Below are positions 7,360 to 14,731 of a stretch of DNA of 33,433 bases, piece after piece (position 1 is the stretch's first letter; the number at the start of each line of letters is the position of its first letter). The notes beneath the pieces were generated by a model. The model worked only from the letters and a program-made list of their open reading frames with translations, had not been told where the DNA came from and ran no database searches. A program made the position numbers and the translations under genes. The stretch comes from a virus: positions 1 through 33,433 of the IMG/VR virus record IMGVR_UViG_3300048597_000210, one strand, 5' to 3'.

Positions 7360-8526
7360 CTAGGCCAGCAACAGCATCTCGATCTCGTCTTCCTCGTCGT
7401 CCTGCCACTCGGCAGGCACACGAGGCGGCGGCGGGCGCATCTGTCCCACCGCTGCCAGGTCGGACAGCGTTGCCGCCCGCTCCAGCTTCGGCGTCGGCGC
7501 CTTCCATTCCTGCGGCACAGCCGCGACAGGCTCGGGCTTCGTCCACTCGCGCGGGATGCCCCGCGACTTCGGGCGCAGCGGGCGAGTGCGCGCCCACATC
7601 TCGCCGAACGTGCCGTCACCTGCGCCGCCGTCGTCAGTGTCGGCAGCCGGTTCGCCGCCTTCGGACGCGCCGACAGCCGCAAAGGATGCGATGCCAGCGA
7701 ACGTGCCCGCGGCAGCAGCCGCCGAAGCGCCCACGCCCGCGAAGGACGCCGTGCCGGCAAACGTGCCAACGCCGCCGCCCGAGCCTGTGGAGTCACCGAC
7801 CGCCGCGAAGCTGGCCGCGCCCGTGAACGAAAACGCCGCCTCGGCCGCAGACGCGCCGACGGCCGCGAAGCTTGCCACGCCTGCCGTGCTGCCGGCCGAA
7901 GCCGCTTCAGACGCGCCGGTTGCGGCGAAGGACGCCACGCCCGCGAAGGTGCCGACTGCGGCGCCAGATCCGCCAACGGCGTCGCTTTCGAAGTCATCAA
8001 GTATCGGGTCAACTGCGGCGGAACGAACCACCACGCCCGGCGTCTGGACCGTCGTATGCACGGCCGCCGTGCGGACCATGACAGACGAGCCGTTGCGGTA
8101 GACGGTCAGCGTGGTGCCGACCCTCTCCACCTTCCACACATCGGCGGCGTTGTATGTGCCGATTGAGACGGTCGCGCCGAGCTGCGTCAGCGTGCTGCTG
8201 TTGCGCTGCCAAAGCTGGATGCCGGGCGCGAGACGAAGCCCGGCGCAGAAATTCGCGTTGTCCTGAAGCCCGACAACAAGCGGGAACCCGCTGTAAGTGG
8301 ACTGAAGGATCAGGCCCTGCACATACATGTCGGCGGTGCCGACATCCGCAGATTGAAAGCCCGACCCGCCGGCCGAGGTATCGTTGCCCTTTAGCTGGTT
8401 AGACGCGTTGATCTCGGCGCCGGATGCGGTGCCGCCCGAAAGCGTCCATGTCCCGCCACCCGACGCAGTGCGCCCGCCTAGATCGTCGCCGTTTGTCCCG
8501 CTGAAGTCGTCGGTAAAAACGGCCAC
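7360..8526 (-). CDS. Lectin-like repeat protein with acidic tail (unknown)
   Basis: 388 residues from a GTG. Residues 1-180 look like a concanavalin-type beta-sandwich (VFTDDFSGTNGDDL, ADVWKVERVGTTLTVYRNGS), as in LamG-like adhesion domains. Residues 191-290 hold five imperfect repeats of about 20 residues of type GTFAGVASFAAVGAS. Residues 320-380 carry three short motifs, PREWTKP, PQEWKAP and PAEWQDD, and the protein ends DDEEDEIEMLLLA. It sits between portal-proximal small genes and the scaffold, a place with no P22 equivalent. It may be a capsid-exposed fibre or an internal protein; neither is shown. Confidence 0.65.
   Translation of the reverse strand: MAVFTDDFSGTNGDDLGGRTASGGGTWTLSGGTASGAEINASNQLKGNDTSAGGSGFQSADVGTADMYVQGLILQSTYSGFPLVVGLQDNANFCAGLRLAPGIQLWQRNSSTLTQLGATVSIGTYNAADVWKVERVGTTLTVYRNGSSVMVRTAAVHTTVQTPGVVVRSAAVDPILDDFESDAVGGSGAAVGTFAGVASFAATGASEAASAGSTAGVASFAAVGASAAEAAFSFTGAASFAAVGDSTGSGGGVGTFAGTASFAGVGASAAAAAGTFAGIASFAAVGASEGGEPAADTDDGGAGDGTFGEMWARTRPLRPKSRGIPREWTKPEPVAAVPQEWKAPTPKLERAATLSDLAAVGQMRPPPPRVPAEWQDDEEDEIEMLLLA
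7657..7956 (-). repeat. Five imperfect coding repeats of about 60 bp
   Basis: The DNA encodes five copies of GTFAGVASFAAVGAS-like units with Ala/Ser/Gly linkers, each about 57-66 bp. Copies differ at many codons, so the array is old or is held at the protein level and is not a recent DNA amplification. Similar A/G/V/S repeats occur in other phage virion proteins. Confidence 0.75.
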
Positions 8527-8539
8527 GGCCTAGGCCCGA

Positions 8540-9013
8540 TCAGTCCGGAAAGGCGCTCTTGAACGGCTCCGGGAAGCCCTGGAACGTCGGCTGAAGCACT
8601 TGCGCGACGCGGCCCGCCATTTCCAGCGTGCTGCCGGTGCCGGACAGGTCCACCGTGGCCATGCCCTTCTCGCGCAGCCGCGCCTCAACGCTGGTCCGCT
8701 GCGCCTCGGTGAGATCGCCCTTGATGCGCCACACGTCGGGGACGGCATCCAGTTCGTTGATCGTCGCCGCGCTGGCCATCACGACGTGCATGCAGACGCC
8801 ATAGACCGGCACACCGCCGCCGATGACGTTCTGATGGCTGTCCGTCACGATGTCGGTCGCGCCGGGGAGGATCACGTCGGCGTCCACAAGTCCCTCGTAA
8901 TTCGGGCTGTTGAGCACGTCGGCGAGAATGGACGTGAAGATGCGCCCGTCGTTCGGATCATCCCGGACGAAGAAGGGCGAGCAGAAGACGCCAAGCGTGG
9001 TGCTGCCAGACAT
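8540..9013 (-). CDS. Conserved-looking virion-module protein (unknown)
   Basis: 157 residues, not recognised. It begins TTLGVFCSPFFVRDDPNDG and has mixed alpha/beta character with a C-terminal helical segment (LTEAQRTSVEARLREKG). It lies 3 bp after the previous gene's stop and 13 bp before the next start, within the portal-to-scaffold interval. No signal peptide or membrane segment is seen. Confidence 0.65.
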   Translation of the reverse strand: MSGSTTLGVFCSPFFVRDDPNDGRIFTSILADVLNSPNYEGLVDADVILPGATDIVTDSHQNVIGGGVPVYGVCMHVVMASAATINELDAVPDVWRIKGDLTEAQRTSVEARLREKGMATVDLSGTGSTLEMAGRVAQVLQPTFQGFPEPFKSAFPD

Positions 9014-9016
9014 GCC

Positions 9017-9454
9017 TCAGTCCTCCGTTCCGGCCGATGCGGTCGTCAGGCTCGGCGTGACGCCGGACGAAACGCTGATGGATGGCGACACCGCGCCCTT
9101 GTAGAGCAGCACGCCCGCGCCGCTGGACGCGGTGCCGATGCCCATGTGCGTGATGGTCGCCGTGCCGCCCGTGCAGGCAGGGAAGGTGATCGTCGCGGCC
9201 GGCGACACGCTGTTGCCCGTCACAGTCCAGCCGGCGCCAGACCGCGCCACGGCCACGCGGGCATAGGACGTGTAACTCGTCTCGTTGGTCGTCTGATCGC
9301 CGGCCTCGCCGGGGTCGGACGTGTGGAGCGAGACATAGAGGCTGCCCGCCGTGCTGCTGCCGCGCAGGCCCGTTGCGTCGCCGATGTTCGCGGCGTTGGT
9401 GTTGTTGAACACCAGCAGCAGTAGCGCGTTTTCCCAAGCGTTCGACTTGCTCAT
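9017..9454 (-). CDS. Beta-rich phage protein of tail-fibre/decoration type
   Basis: 145 residues. The pattern SLYVSLHTSDPGEAGD, then SYTSYARVAVAR, ITFPACTGGTATITHMGIG and a final LLYKGAVSPSISVSSG is one I recognise in many phages (a small beta-rich virion protein often beginning with a 'LYVSLHTxDPGE' strand), usually unnamed. The ATG overlaps the portal stop as ATGA. A surface or decoration role is plausible from the fold and context. Confidence 0.7.
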   Translation of the reverse strand: MSKSNAWENALLLLVFNNTNAANIGDATGLRGSSTAGSLYVSLHTSDPGEAGDQTTNETSYTSYARVAVARSGAGWTVTGNSVSPAATITFPACTGGTATITHMGIGTASSGAGVLLYKGAVSPSISVSSGVTPSLTTASAGTED

Positions 9455-11628
9455 GCCAGCCCCATTGCGCGCCCGCGCTCATCCCGCATAACGGCCATGG
9501 TGCGCTTGCCTCGCTTCACCTGCGCAGCCCGCCCATCCGGGCCGCGAATGATCTCCGGAACCGCTGCCGCATCTTCCGCCAGATCGGAAACCGTGGTCTC
9601 GACGCGCGCCATACGCTGGCCAAGATCGCTCACCCCTTGCGCAATCACGCCGACGTTGCCGGCGATGCCTTCAAGCGCCTGCGCCAGCCCATCAATGCGC
9701 CGGTCGGGCTCGGGCGCCGGAGGCGGTGCCGGCGGCGCGACAGGCTCGGGCGGCGGCGGCTGCATCGCCGCAACCTGCATCTTGGTCTGCGCGTCGAGTT
9801 CGGCCCGGTAGCGCGCGAGCGCCGCGTCCTGCTCGGCCTTCCACCGCGCCAACGCCATCTCTTGCTCGGCCGTCTGAAACTGCAACGCCGCGTCCTGCTG
9901 CGCGGCCTCTTGCTTCAGCGCCGCGTCCTGCTGCGCCTTCGCCGCGTCAATCTGCATGCGCTGCTGCGCGGCCACCACAGCCGGGTCAGGCGGCGGCGGC
10001 GCGGCGTTCTCGCCCTCGCCCCGCATGCGCTCCAGGATCTTGTCCTTGTTGCGCAGCGTGCTTGCCTCGATCAGCGCATCCGGCGGGATCGGCACGCCGG
10101 CCTTGGCAAGCCCTGCCAGCGCCTCAAACTGCTCAATCTGGAGCGTGGCCACGTCAGGGCCCTCCTCCACCACGATGTCTACCTGCATCTCGGCCACGTT
10201 GTTCCGGATGACCGGCTGGCCCGTCATCGGATCAATGGCCGGCTGCCCGGTCATCGGGTCAATCTCGGGCTGGTTCAGCCCGACGAACCTCACGTTGCGC
10301 TCGTCGTCCGTGACCCTGACCCACTTCTCCGCGGTCCAATACTGCCGGATGCGGTTCCAGATCGCGCGGTACACGCGGCGCCGCCAGTGCCGATGCACGT
10401 CCAGCAGCGCGCCGATTTCGATCTGCCCGCCCTGCTGCGACAGCGCGATGGCCCGGCCGGACGCTTCCTTGCCCTGCTTGCCGAGCAACGCCGCGTTCGG
10501 CCCCATGATCTGGAAGACGCTCTTGGCCTCTTGCAAAGCCTGCGCCTGGCCTGTGGAAAGGTCGCCGGTCGGGCTGATGTCGAACCGCATCCCCGGCGCG
10601 ACCTGAATGTAGCCGTCCGGCTTGGCCAATTCCTGCCGCGCCGCATTCACGTCCTGAACCGCGCCCTCCTCGGCCACGACCTGCCGCACGCTCAGCAGAT
10701 GCACCATCTTGCGATGGCGCAGGTTGATCTCGTCCTGCGGGTCGATCAGGTTCCGGACGCTGCCATACCGCTCATTATCGCGGTTAACGTAGGCAGACGC
10801 GAACACCAGCGGGCAGTCGGACTTGCCCGTCTCGTCGGTGTAGGAGCACGGCGCCGCGTCCTCCAGCCAACCGCCGCGCGTGAACGTGCCGCACATCCAC
10901 TCGTCGCCTTGGCGCCAGTAGAGCTGCACCACGCGGACACGCTTGCGCCGCCGATCCGCCCACACGTTCCACCGCGGCCGGTCGTCGTAGGTCTCCGTCA
11001 TGGAGACCGTCTCATACGAGACCGTCACGATATCCCGCGCGTCCGGCCACTTGGCCAGCAGATCGGCCTCATCCATCCACACAACGACGCCAAGGAACTT
11101 CGCGTCGCTGAAATCCTTCTCGCGACTGTGCGGGTCCCAAATCATCCGGTCCCAATGAACCTGCCGGATCTTGATATCCCAGCCGTCCGCGCTCTGCTCA
11201 ACGCACACGTCGGCGCCGCCCGCGCCCTCGATAATCATGTTTTCCCAGACGCCGCTGGCGGTCATCTGCAAGTCCGCGACATCGCAGACAAAGCGAATGG
11301 CGTCGGTTGCCGCCTCGGCGTCCTGTTCGTGCTGCGGCGTGCGCGGAAATGCCTTCGGGTCGGAACGCTGCTGCTTTTCCAGGCCGAGCAGATAATCAAC
11401 CTTGTCTTGGATTAGGTTGAAGGCAAGGGTTGGCTGATTGCGCTTCTTGAGTTCGGCGGCTTCCTCGTGGGTAAGCTGCCGGCCGTCGTAGTAGTCGCGG
11501 TCGCGCTCGGAACGCTGGCGGGGCTCGACGCCCTGGGATTCGGCGTCCTCCACCCAACCGACGACCATGTTCAGGGTGTCGTCGGACGTGCCGGCTTCCT
11601 CCCTGTCCGTGGCCGTGAAAGCGTTCAC
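9451..11628 (-). CDS. Portal protein, P22 type
   Basis: 725 residues, matching the large P22 portal class. The N-terminal region has RDYYDGRQLTHEEAAELKKR and RNQPTLAFNLIQDKVDYLLG, typical of this family, followed by the wing and stem region (GSVRNLIDPQDEINLRHRKM, MGPNAALLGKQGKEASGRAI). Two tandem copies of DPMTGQP lie at about residues 465-480. From about 570 the protein becomes a long Ala/Gln/Glu coiled coil, the equivalent of the P22 portal barrel, ended by a Pro-rich hinge and a basic tail. It forms the dodecameric DNA channel where terminase docks. The GTG start overlaps the upstream stop as GTGA. Confidence 0.92.
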   Translation of the reverse strand: MNAFTATDREEAGTSDDTLNMVVGWVEDAESQGVEPRQRSERDRDYYDGRQLTHEEAAELKKRNQPTLAFNLIQDKVDYLLGLEKQQRSDPKAFPRTPQHEQDAEAATDAIRFVCDVADLQMTASGVWENMIIEGAGGADVCVEQSADGWDIKIRQVHWDRMIWDPHSREKDFSDAKFLGVVVWMDEADLLAKWPDARDIVTVSYETVSMTETYDDRPRWNVWADRRRKRVRVVQLYWRQGDEWMCGTFTRGGWLEDAAPCSYTDETGKSDCPLVFASAYVNRDNERYGSVRNLIDPQDEINLRHRKMVHLLSVRQVVAEEGAVQDVNAARQELAKPDGYIQVAPGMRFDISPTGDLSTGQAQALQEAKSVFQIMGPNAALLGKQGKEASGRAIALSQQGGQIEIGALLDVHRHWRRRVYRAIWNRIRQYWTAEKWVRVTDDERNVRFVGLNQPEIDPMTGQPAIDPMTGQPVIRNNVAEMQVDIVVEEGPDVATLQIEQFEALAGLAKAGVPIPPDALIEASTLRNKDKILERMRGEGENAAPPPPDPAVVAAQQRMQIDAAKAQQDAALKQEAAQQDAALQFQTAEQEMALARWKAEQDAALARYRAELDAQTKMQVAAMQPPPPEPVAPPAPPPAPEPDRRIDGLAQALEGIAGNVGVIAQGVSDLGQRMARVETTVSDLAEDAAAVPEIIRGPDGRAAQVKRGKRTMAVMRDERGRAMGLA

Positions 11629-11780
11629 GCTGGCTTCCTTTTCTGCGAAGCCACAAGGGCCTCAAAATTGGTCCACGTAATGTAGAGGTGCCCGCACTTA
11701 GGGCACTGCGTTGGGCCTGCCGGCTCCCGCCACTCGTGCGCGCAGGACTGGCACCGATACTCGGCGGTCCATCGCGCCAT
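11625..11780 (-). CDS. Zinc-ribbon mini-protein, 51 aa
   Basis: The ATG at 11780 gives 51 residues with two CxxC knuckles: YRCQSCAHEW and TQCPKCGHLYI, spaced 14 residues apart, as in small rubredoxin-like zinc ribbons. A short basic tail (SQKRKPA) follows. Both ends overlap neighbours (TGATG at the start, GTGA at the portal start), which supports it as a real translated gene despite its size. It lies between terminase and portal. A packaging-accessory or nucleic-acid-binding role is possible but not shown. Confidence 0.75.
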   Translation of the reverse strand: MARWTAEYRCQSCAHEWREPAGPTQCPKCGHLYITWTNFEALVASQKRKPA

Positions 11781-11989
11781 CAGGCAGCCCTCCGCACGGG
11801 CAGATGCGCCCGGATTTCCGAAATGGCCTCGTCAACACGGCTGTTGCACGCCCGCAGCAGCAGCGCCGCCTGCGTTGCCTTGCACGTCCGCGGGTAGTGC
11901 ATCAGGAAGCGCCGGAACTCGCCCGGCAGCGCGTCGAATGCCGCCATCTGCTCAACTGCGCGGGGGCACGGCGCTAGACCGTCTTCCAC
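11780..11989 (-). CDS. Small helical protein next to terminase (unknown)
   Basis: 69 residues from the GTG at 11989, which has a GGGGGC element 9 bases upstream and overlaps the terminase stop by 16 bp. A TTG at 12019 or an ATG at 11947 are alternative starts. The core FDALPGEFRRFLMHYPRTCK followed by a second helical pair resembles small proteins often found beside podoviral terminases ('LP..LRR.L...P'), which have no named function. Its TGA overlaps the zinc-ribbon ATG. Confidence 0.6.
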   Translation of the reverse strand: MEDGLAPCPRAVEQMAAFDALPGEFRRFLMHYPRTCKATQAALLLRACNSRVDEAISEIRAHLPVRRAA

Positions 11990-13425
11990 GAGTTGCCCCC
12001 ATCGCCGCGCTTTGCCCAACGGTCCCGAGGCGGCGGGCCTGCCGGCGCCTTCGCGCCAACCACCATCGTGTCGAGCAACTGCCCGACCAGCCCGAGCGCA
12101 TCCACCTGGTCGTCATGCTTGCCGGCGGGGAACGCCAGCAGCTCGGCCTCCAGGTCTGCAATCCACGGCGCGTCCGGACGCATCCGCAGCCCGTCCAGCG
12201 CCATGCGCCCGATGATGGACTGCGCCCTCACCGCCTTGTCGCCACGCGTCGGAAACTGCCGGCGCGACGTGAACGTCTTTCGCTCCCGCATCCGGCGCTC
12301 AAGGAACGGCCCGATGCCGGCCCGGATCTGGCCGTTCTCCTCAGCCCACGCGAGCGGCTTCCACTTCGCGATCAGGTCGCACAGCGCCTCAATCCACACG
12401 CCCGCGTCAGCCTGCGCCCGCCACAGGTCCAGCAAATGCAACTTGCCGGCCGGGTCCATCCCGACCACGGCGTGCACCGTGTAGTCGCCGCCGTCTGCCG
12501 TCACCGCGTAGTCGCTCGCGCCGTAGACCCGCATGCGCTCAGGAGCGGGCGGCGGTTCACGCAAGAGCCATTGCCGCCTGAATAGCGAGCCTTCGGCCGG
12601 TGCCGGGCGCTGCTGATACAGCGCCGCCCATGTGCGAGCCTCGGCGCCGTCCCGCTTGCGCAGCAGGTCCGCGCCGTAGCCGTATTCGTCATCGCCCCAC
12701 AGCGCGTCACCGGGGCGACGGCCGAGCGGGTCGTTAGGATCTTCCGCGATGGCCGGCAGGCTCAACACCCGCCACCTGTGCGCCTCGCGCTCAAGCAGGC
12801 GGCCGGCGAGGTCATCCTCGTGCCAGCGGGTTTGCACCAGCACGATGCCTGCGCCCGGCCGTAGCCGCGTCGTCAGGTCGTCCTGGAACCACTCCCACAC
12901 GCGATTGCGGCGGGTTTCGCTGTCCGCGTCCTCTCGGGACCGGATAGGGTCGTCAATCACCGCCAGATCGGCGCGTAGGCCAGTAATCACGCCGCCAACG
13001 CCGGCAGCGCGGTATTGCCCGCCGTTGCTCGTGGTCCACAGTTCCTCGGCCTCGCGCTCAAGCCGGTAACGCAGGACCGCGCCGTGCTCCCGCACTCGCG
13101 ACCGAACCCGCCGGCTGAACGACTGCGCCAGATCCGCGGTATTGCTCGCGGCGATGATGCTCAGGTCCGGCGCCTGGGCCAGATACCACGGCGGGAACAG
13201 GTCCGACGTGTAGGTGGACTTCGCCGAGCCCGGCGGCATGAAGACCATCAGGCGGTCGTTGTGGCCCGATGCCACGTCGGCCAGTTCGCGAATCAGCAGC
13301 CTATGGTGCGCCGCCGGCTTGAGGCCCCGCGGCGCGAGCGCGTAGTCACACCAGCGCGCGAGATCACGCCTAATCAGGCGCCGTGCTAGAAGCGCCTCGG
13401 CTGCCTCGGCTTGCGATAGCGGCAA
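11974..13425 (-). CDS. Terminase large subunit (packaging ATPase-nuclease)
   Basis: 483 residues. The ATPase domain has Walker A VFMPPGSAKST (about 61-71), Walker B DLAVIDDPI, and a coupling-motif-like LVQTRWHEDDLAGRL. The C-terminal RNase H-like nuclease shows YGASDYAVTADGGDY, then WAEENGQ and the acidic KHDDQVDALGLV element, which bind metal. This is the Terminase_6 type architecture. It pumps DNA into the procapsid through the portal and cuts it. The first plausible start is TTG at 13425, overlapping the small-subunit gene by 56 bp. An AGGA element lies only 2-3 bases before that TTG, so the exact start is uncertain. Confidence 0.93.
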   Translation of the reverse strand: MPLSQAEAAEALLARRLIRRDLARWCDYALAPRGLKPAAHHRLLIRELADVASGHNDRLMVFMPPGSAKSTYTSDLFPPWYLAQAPDLSIIAASNTADLAQSFSRRVRSRVREHGAVLRYRLEREAEELWTTSNGGQYRAAGVGGVITGLRADLAVIDDPIRSREDADSETRRNRVWEWFQDDLTTRLRPGAGIVLVQTRWHEDDLAGRLLEREAHRWRVLSLPAIAEDPNDPLGRRPGDALWGDDEYGYGADLLRKRDGAEARTWAALYQQRPAPAEGSLFRRQWLLREPPPAPERMRVYGASDYAVTADGGDYTVHAVVGMDPAGKLHLLDLWRAQADAGVWIEALCDLIAKWKPLAWAEENGQIRAGIGPFLERRMRERKTFTSRRQFPTRGDKAVRAQSIIGRMALDGLRMRPDAPWIADLEAELLAFPAGKHDDQVDALGLVGQLLDTMVVGAKAPAGPPPRDRWAKRGDGGNSWKTV

Positions 13426-13777
13426 GTTCCTCGTCCGTCATTTCGTCCAGCCGCTTGTCGGCGATCTCGACGCGCTGGGTTGATGCGCCGTCCATGCGGT
13501 CAGAGCCCTTCGCAACCATGGTCGCGTGGTGCGGGTGCGTCGGGTCGTCCAGAATTTCCATCCAGCGCCGCGCCGCCAGTTCGCGCCCGCCGGCCGCAAT
13601 CATCAGGTCCGCGACGGTGCGCTTGCCCTCGCCGTTACCGACGCCTTCCGGCCTGCCAGGTCCCGCTGCGGCGTTGCCTTCGCCCTTGGCCGCACCGCCC
13701 CAGCCCGCGCCATTGCCCTTGCGCGTGCCGGCCGTGGGGGCGCAGCCCTTGGCCTTCGTGGTCGAGCTGCGCGCCAA
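13370..13777 (-). CDS. Terminase small subunit
   Basis: 135 residues from the TTG at 13777, preferred because GGAGG lies 5 bases upstream and because an upstream TTG at 13795 falls inside a terminator-like element. The N-terminus is Lys/Gly-rich with GRPEGVGNGEGKRTV, like the GRPKG(V/T)xN opening of many small terminases. The middle (LMIAAGGRELAARRWMEILD) and the C-terminus (DKRLDEMTDEELAAI) are helical. It precedes and overlaps the large subunit gene, as usual. It would recognise the pac or cos site, which I could not locate. Confidence 0.8.
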   Translation of the reverse strand: MARSSTTKAKGCAPTAGTRKGNGAGWGGAAKGEGNAAAGPGRPEGVGNGEGKRTVADLMIAAGGRELAARRWMEILDDPTHPHHATMVAKGSDRMDGASTQRVEIADKRLDEMTDEELAAIASRGSRGASSTAPD

Positions 13778-13793
13778 GCTGGCCTCCGAACGC

Positions 13794-13826
13794 AAAACGC
13801 CCGCGCGGCGGGTGCCGGCGGGCGCT
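13794..13826 (-). terminator. Terminator-like hairpin before the small terminase gene
   Basis: On the minus strand CGCCCGC (13824-13818) pairs with GCGGGCG (13804-13798) across a 13-base loop, followed at once by TTTT. The stem is GC-only and the U-run short. It lies after the GIY-YIG gene and ends about 15 bases before the chosen TTG of the small terminase gene, so it could limit read-through from the late promoter. Confidence 0.45.
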
Positions 13827-13880
13827 TGGAATGCTATGGGCGCACGTATCTGTGCCCCGTGCGGCGAAGGTAGTGCATCT

Positions 13881-14369
13881 TCACCCGCCGTTCAAGCGAA
13901 TTCTTTGCAGCCTCGCTTCCTCGGCTGTCAGGCGCGGATCAGCGTGCCGATACCGCGACACTCGATCCCGCGCGGCCATGACCGCGGCCTCGGCCTCCTC
14001 GGCGCTGGCCAGCACCCACTCGCCTCGGGTGTCGTTGTATTGGCCGAGCATGGTCAGGGCCAACCCCTCCACGTCCAGCGCGGCGGCGTGGACGACCTCG
14101 ACAATGCAGTGGATCTTGACGCCGAGCGTGCGGGCGCGGGCATATGGGCTGGCCGAGACGCCAACCTTCACGCCCTTCTTGCCAGCCGCAACGTAGACGT
14201 AGCACTCCAAGCCTTCGCCGGGCGTGCCACTTGTGCGGCGCCTATCGGTCAACTTGGGGCGTGGGCGGCATCCCCAATGGCCGGTGGCCAATTTGGACCA
14301 AGATGCGCGCCCTCGCGAAAGCACTCTTGGCGCATCCCACCCCGAGGGGACATACTCGTCATCAGCCAT
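13881..14369 (-). CDS. GIY-YIG-superfamily nuclease (T5orf172/Mug113-like)
   Basis: 162 residues. The domain at about 55-120 reads ECYVYVAAGKKGVKVGVSAS, then PYARARTLGVKIH, a conserved Glu in LDVEGLALTM and GEWV. This is the order of the T5orf172/Mug113 branch of GIY-YIG nucleases (YVY...VKVG(V/I)S...R...E...GEW). A basic N-terminal part (LSRGRASWSKLATGHW) may bind DNA. The ATG at 14369 has GGAGG 6 bases upstream and is the first gene after the late promoter element. It could be a homing endonuclease inserted ahead of terminase or a packaging-linked nuclease. Confidence 0.75.
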   Translation of the reverse strand: MADDEYVPSGWDAPRVLSRGRASWSKLATGHWGCRPRPKLTDRRRTSGTPGEGLECYVYVAAGKKGVKVGVSASPYARARTLGVKIHCIVEVVHAAALDVEGLALTMLGQYNDTRGEWVLASAEEAEAAVMAARDRVSRYRHADPRLTAEEARLQRIRLNGG

Positions 14370-14429
14370 TGTGACCTCCGATCACGTGGTTAGGCGTCGG
14401 GTCAGGGCATGGCCGTGCCCGCCGACGCC

Positions 14430-14445
14430 GCCAATTTATAGCCGG
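14430..14445 (-). promoter_or_regulatory. Candidate late promoter -10 element
   Basis: In the only real gap of the left arm (14370-14488) the minus strand carries TATAAATT (14440-14433), the most AT-rich short run nearby, placed after the terminator and before the late genes. No sigma70-like -35 lies 16-18 bp upstream, so activation or antitermination may be needed. A GGGCA/TGCCC hairpin (14405-14420) falls in the predicted leader. The leader to the first start would be about 60 bases. Confidence 0.5.
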
Positions 14446-14462
14446 AAAGCCTTGGTTTTGCT

Positions 14463-14489
14463 AGGAAAAGCGGTCATTCGCACCGCTTT
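14463..14489 (-). terminator. Terminator of the early leftward operon
   Basis: An 8-bp perfect stem (AAAGCGGT at 14467-14474 with ACCGCTTT at 14482-14489) and a 7-base loop, followed on the minus strand by TTTTCC. It starts at the last base of the final early gene and precedes the late promoter element. The flanking A/T pairs make it usable from the other strand as well. Confidence 0.65.
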
Positions 14490-14731
14490 CAGCCGCCGGG
14501 CGCGGGGTCAAGGGGTTTCTGCCACGCCTGCCGCAGAAGCATGGCTGTCCCCGTGAGCGTCGTTTGCGCGGTCAGCCCCGCCGACATCCCCAACATGGCC
14601 GGCGCCACATTGCGCATCATTTCGCGAACCTCGCGCAGATAGGCCATCTCAGCATCGCGCCTCGCCACTTCACGGGGCGGGACCGCAAGCCACTCGCGGC
14701 CGCCTACACGTTGCCATTGCCACCCGCTCAT
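14489..14731 (-). CDS. Last gene of early leftward operon (unknown, 80 aa)
   Basis: 80 residues, not recognised. A Trp-rich opening (SGWQWQRVGGREWLAVPP) leads to a charged helix (REVARRDAEMAYLREVREMM) and a hydrophobic segment (VAPAMLGMSAGLTAQTTLTG) that is borderline for a membrane helix. The ATG overlaps the previous stop (ATGA). The stop abuts the terminator hairpin. Confidence 0.6.
   Translation of the reverse strand: MSGWQWQRVGGREWLAVPPREVARRDAEMAYLREVREMMRNVAPAMLGMSAGLTAQTTLTGTAMLLRQAWQKPLDPAPGG

Noticed and set aside
9637-11415. Long open frame on the plus strand opposite the portal gene (592 codons)
   Set aside because: High-GC codon bias leaves the opposite strand open; the product is Arg/Leu-rich without motifs, while the minus strand encodes a clear portal protein.
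13779-13795. Upstream TTG (13795) as small terminase start
   Set aside because: It lies within the U-run of a hairpin and has no ribosome site; the TTG at 13777 has GGAGG 5 bases upstream.
14390-14402. TTAGGC half-operator in the early-late gap
   Set aside because: Only six bases match and the second half is absent; it could be chance in GC-rich DNA.
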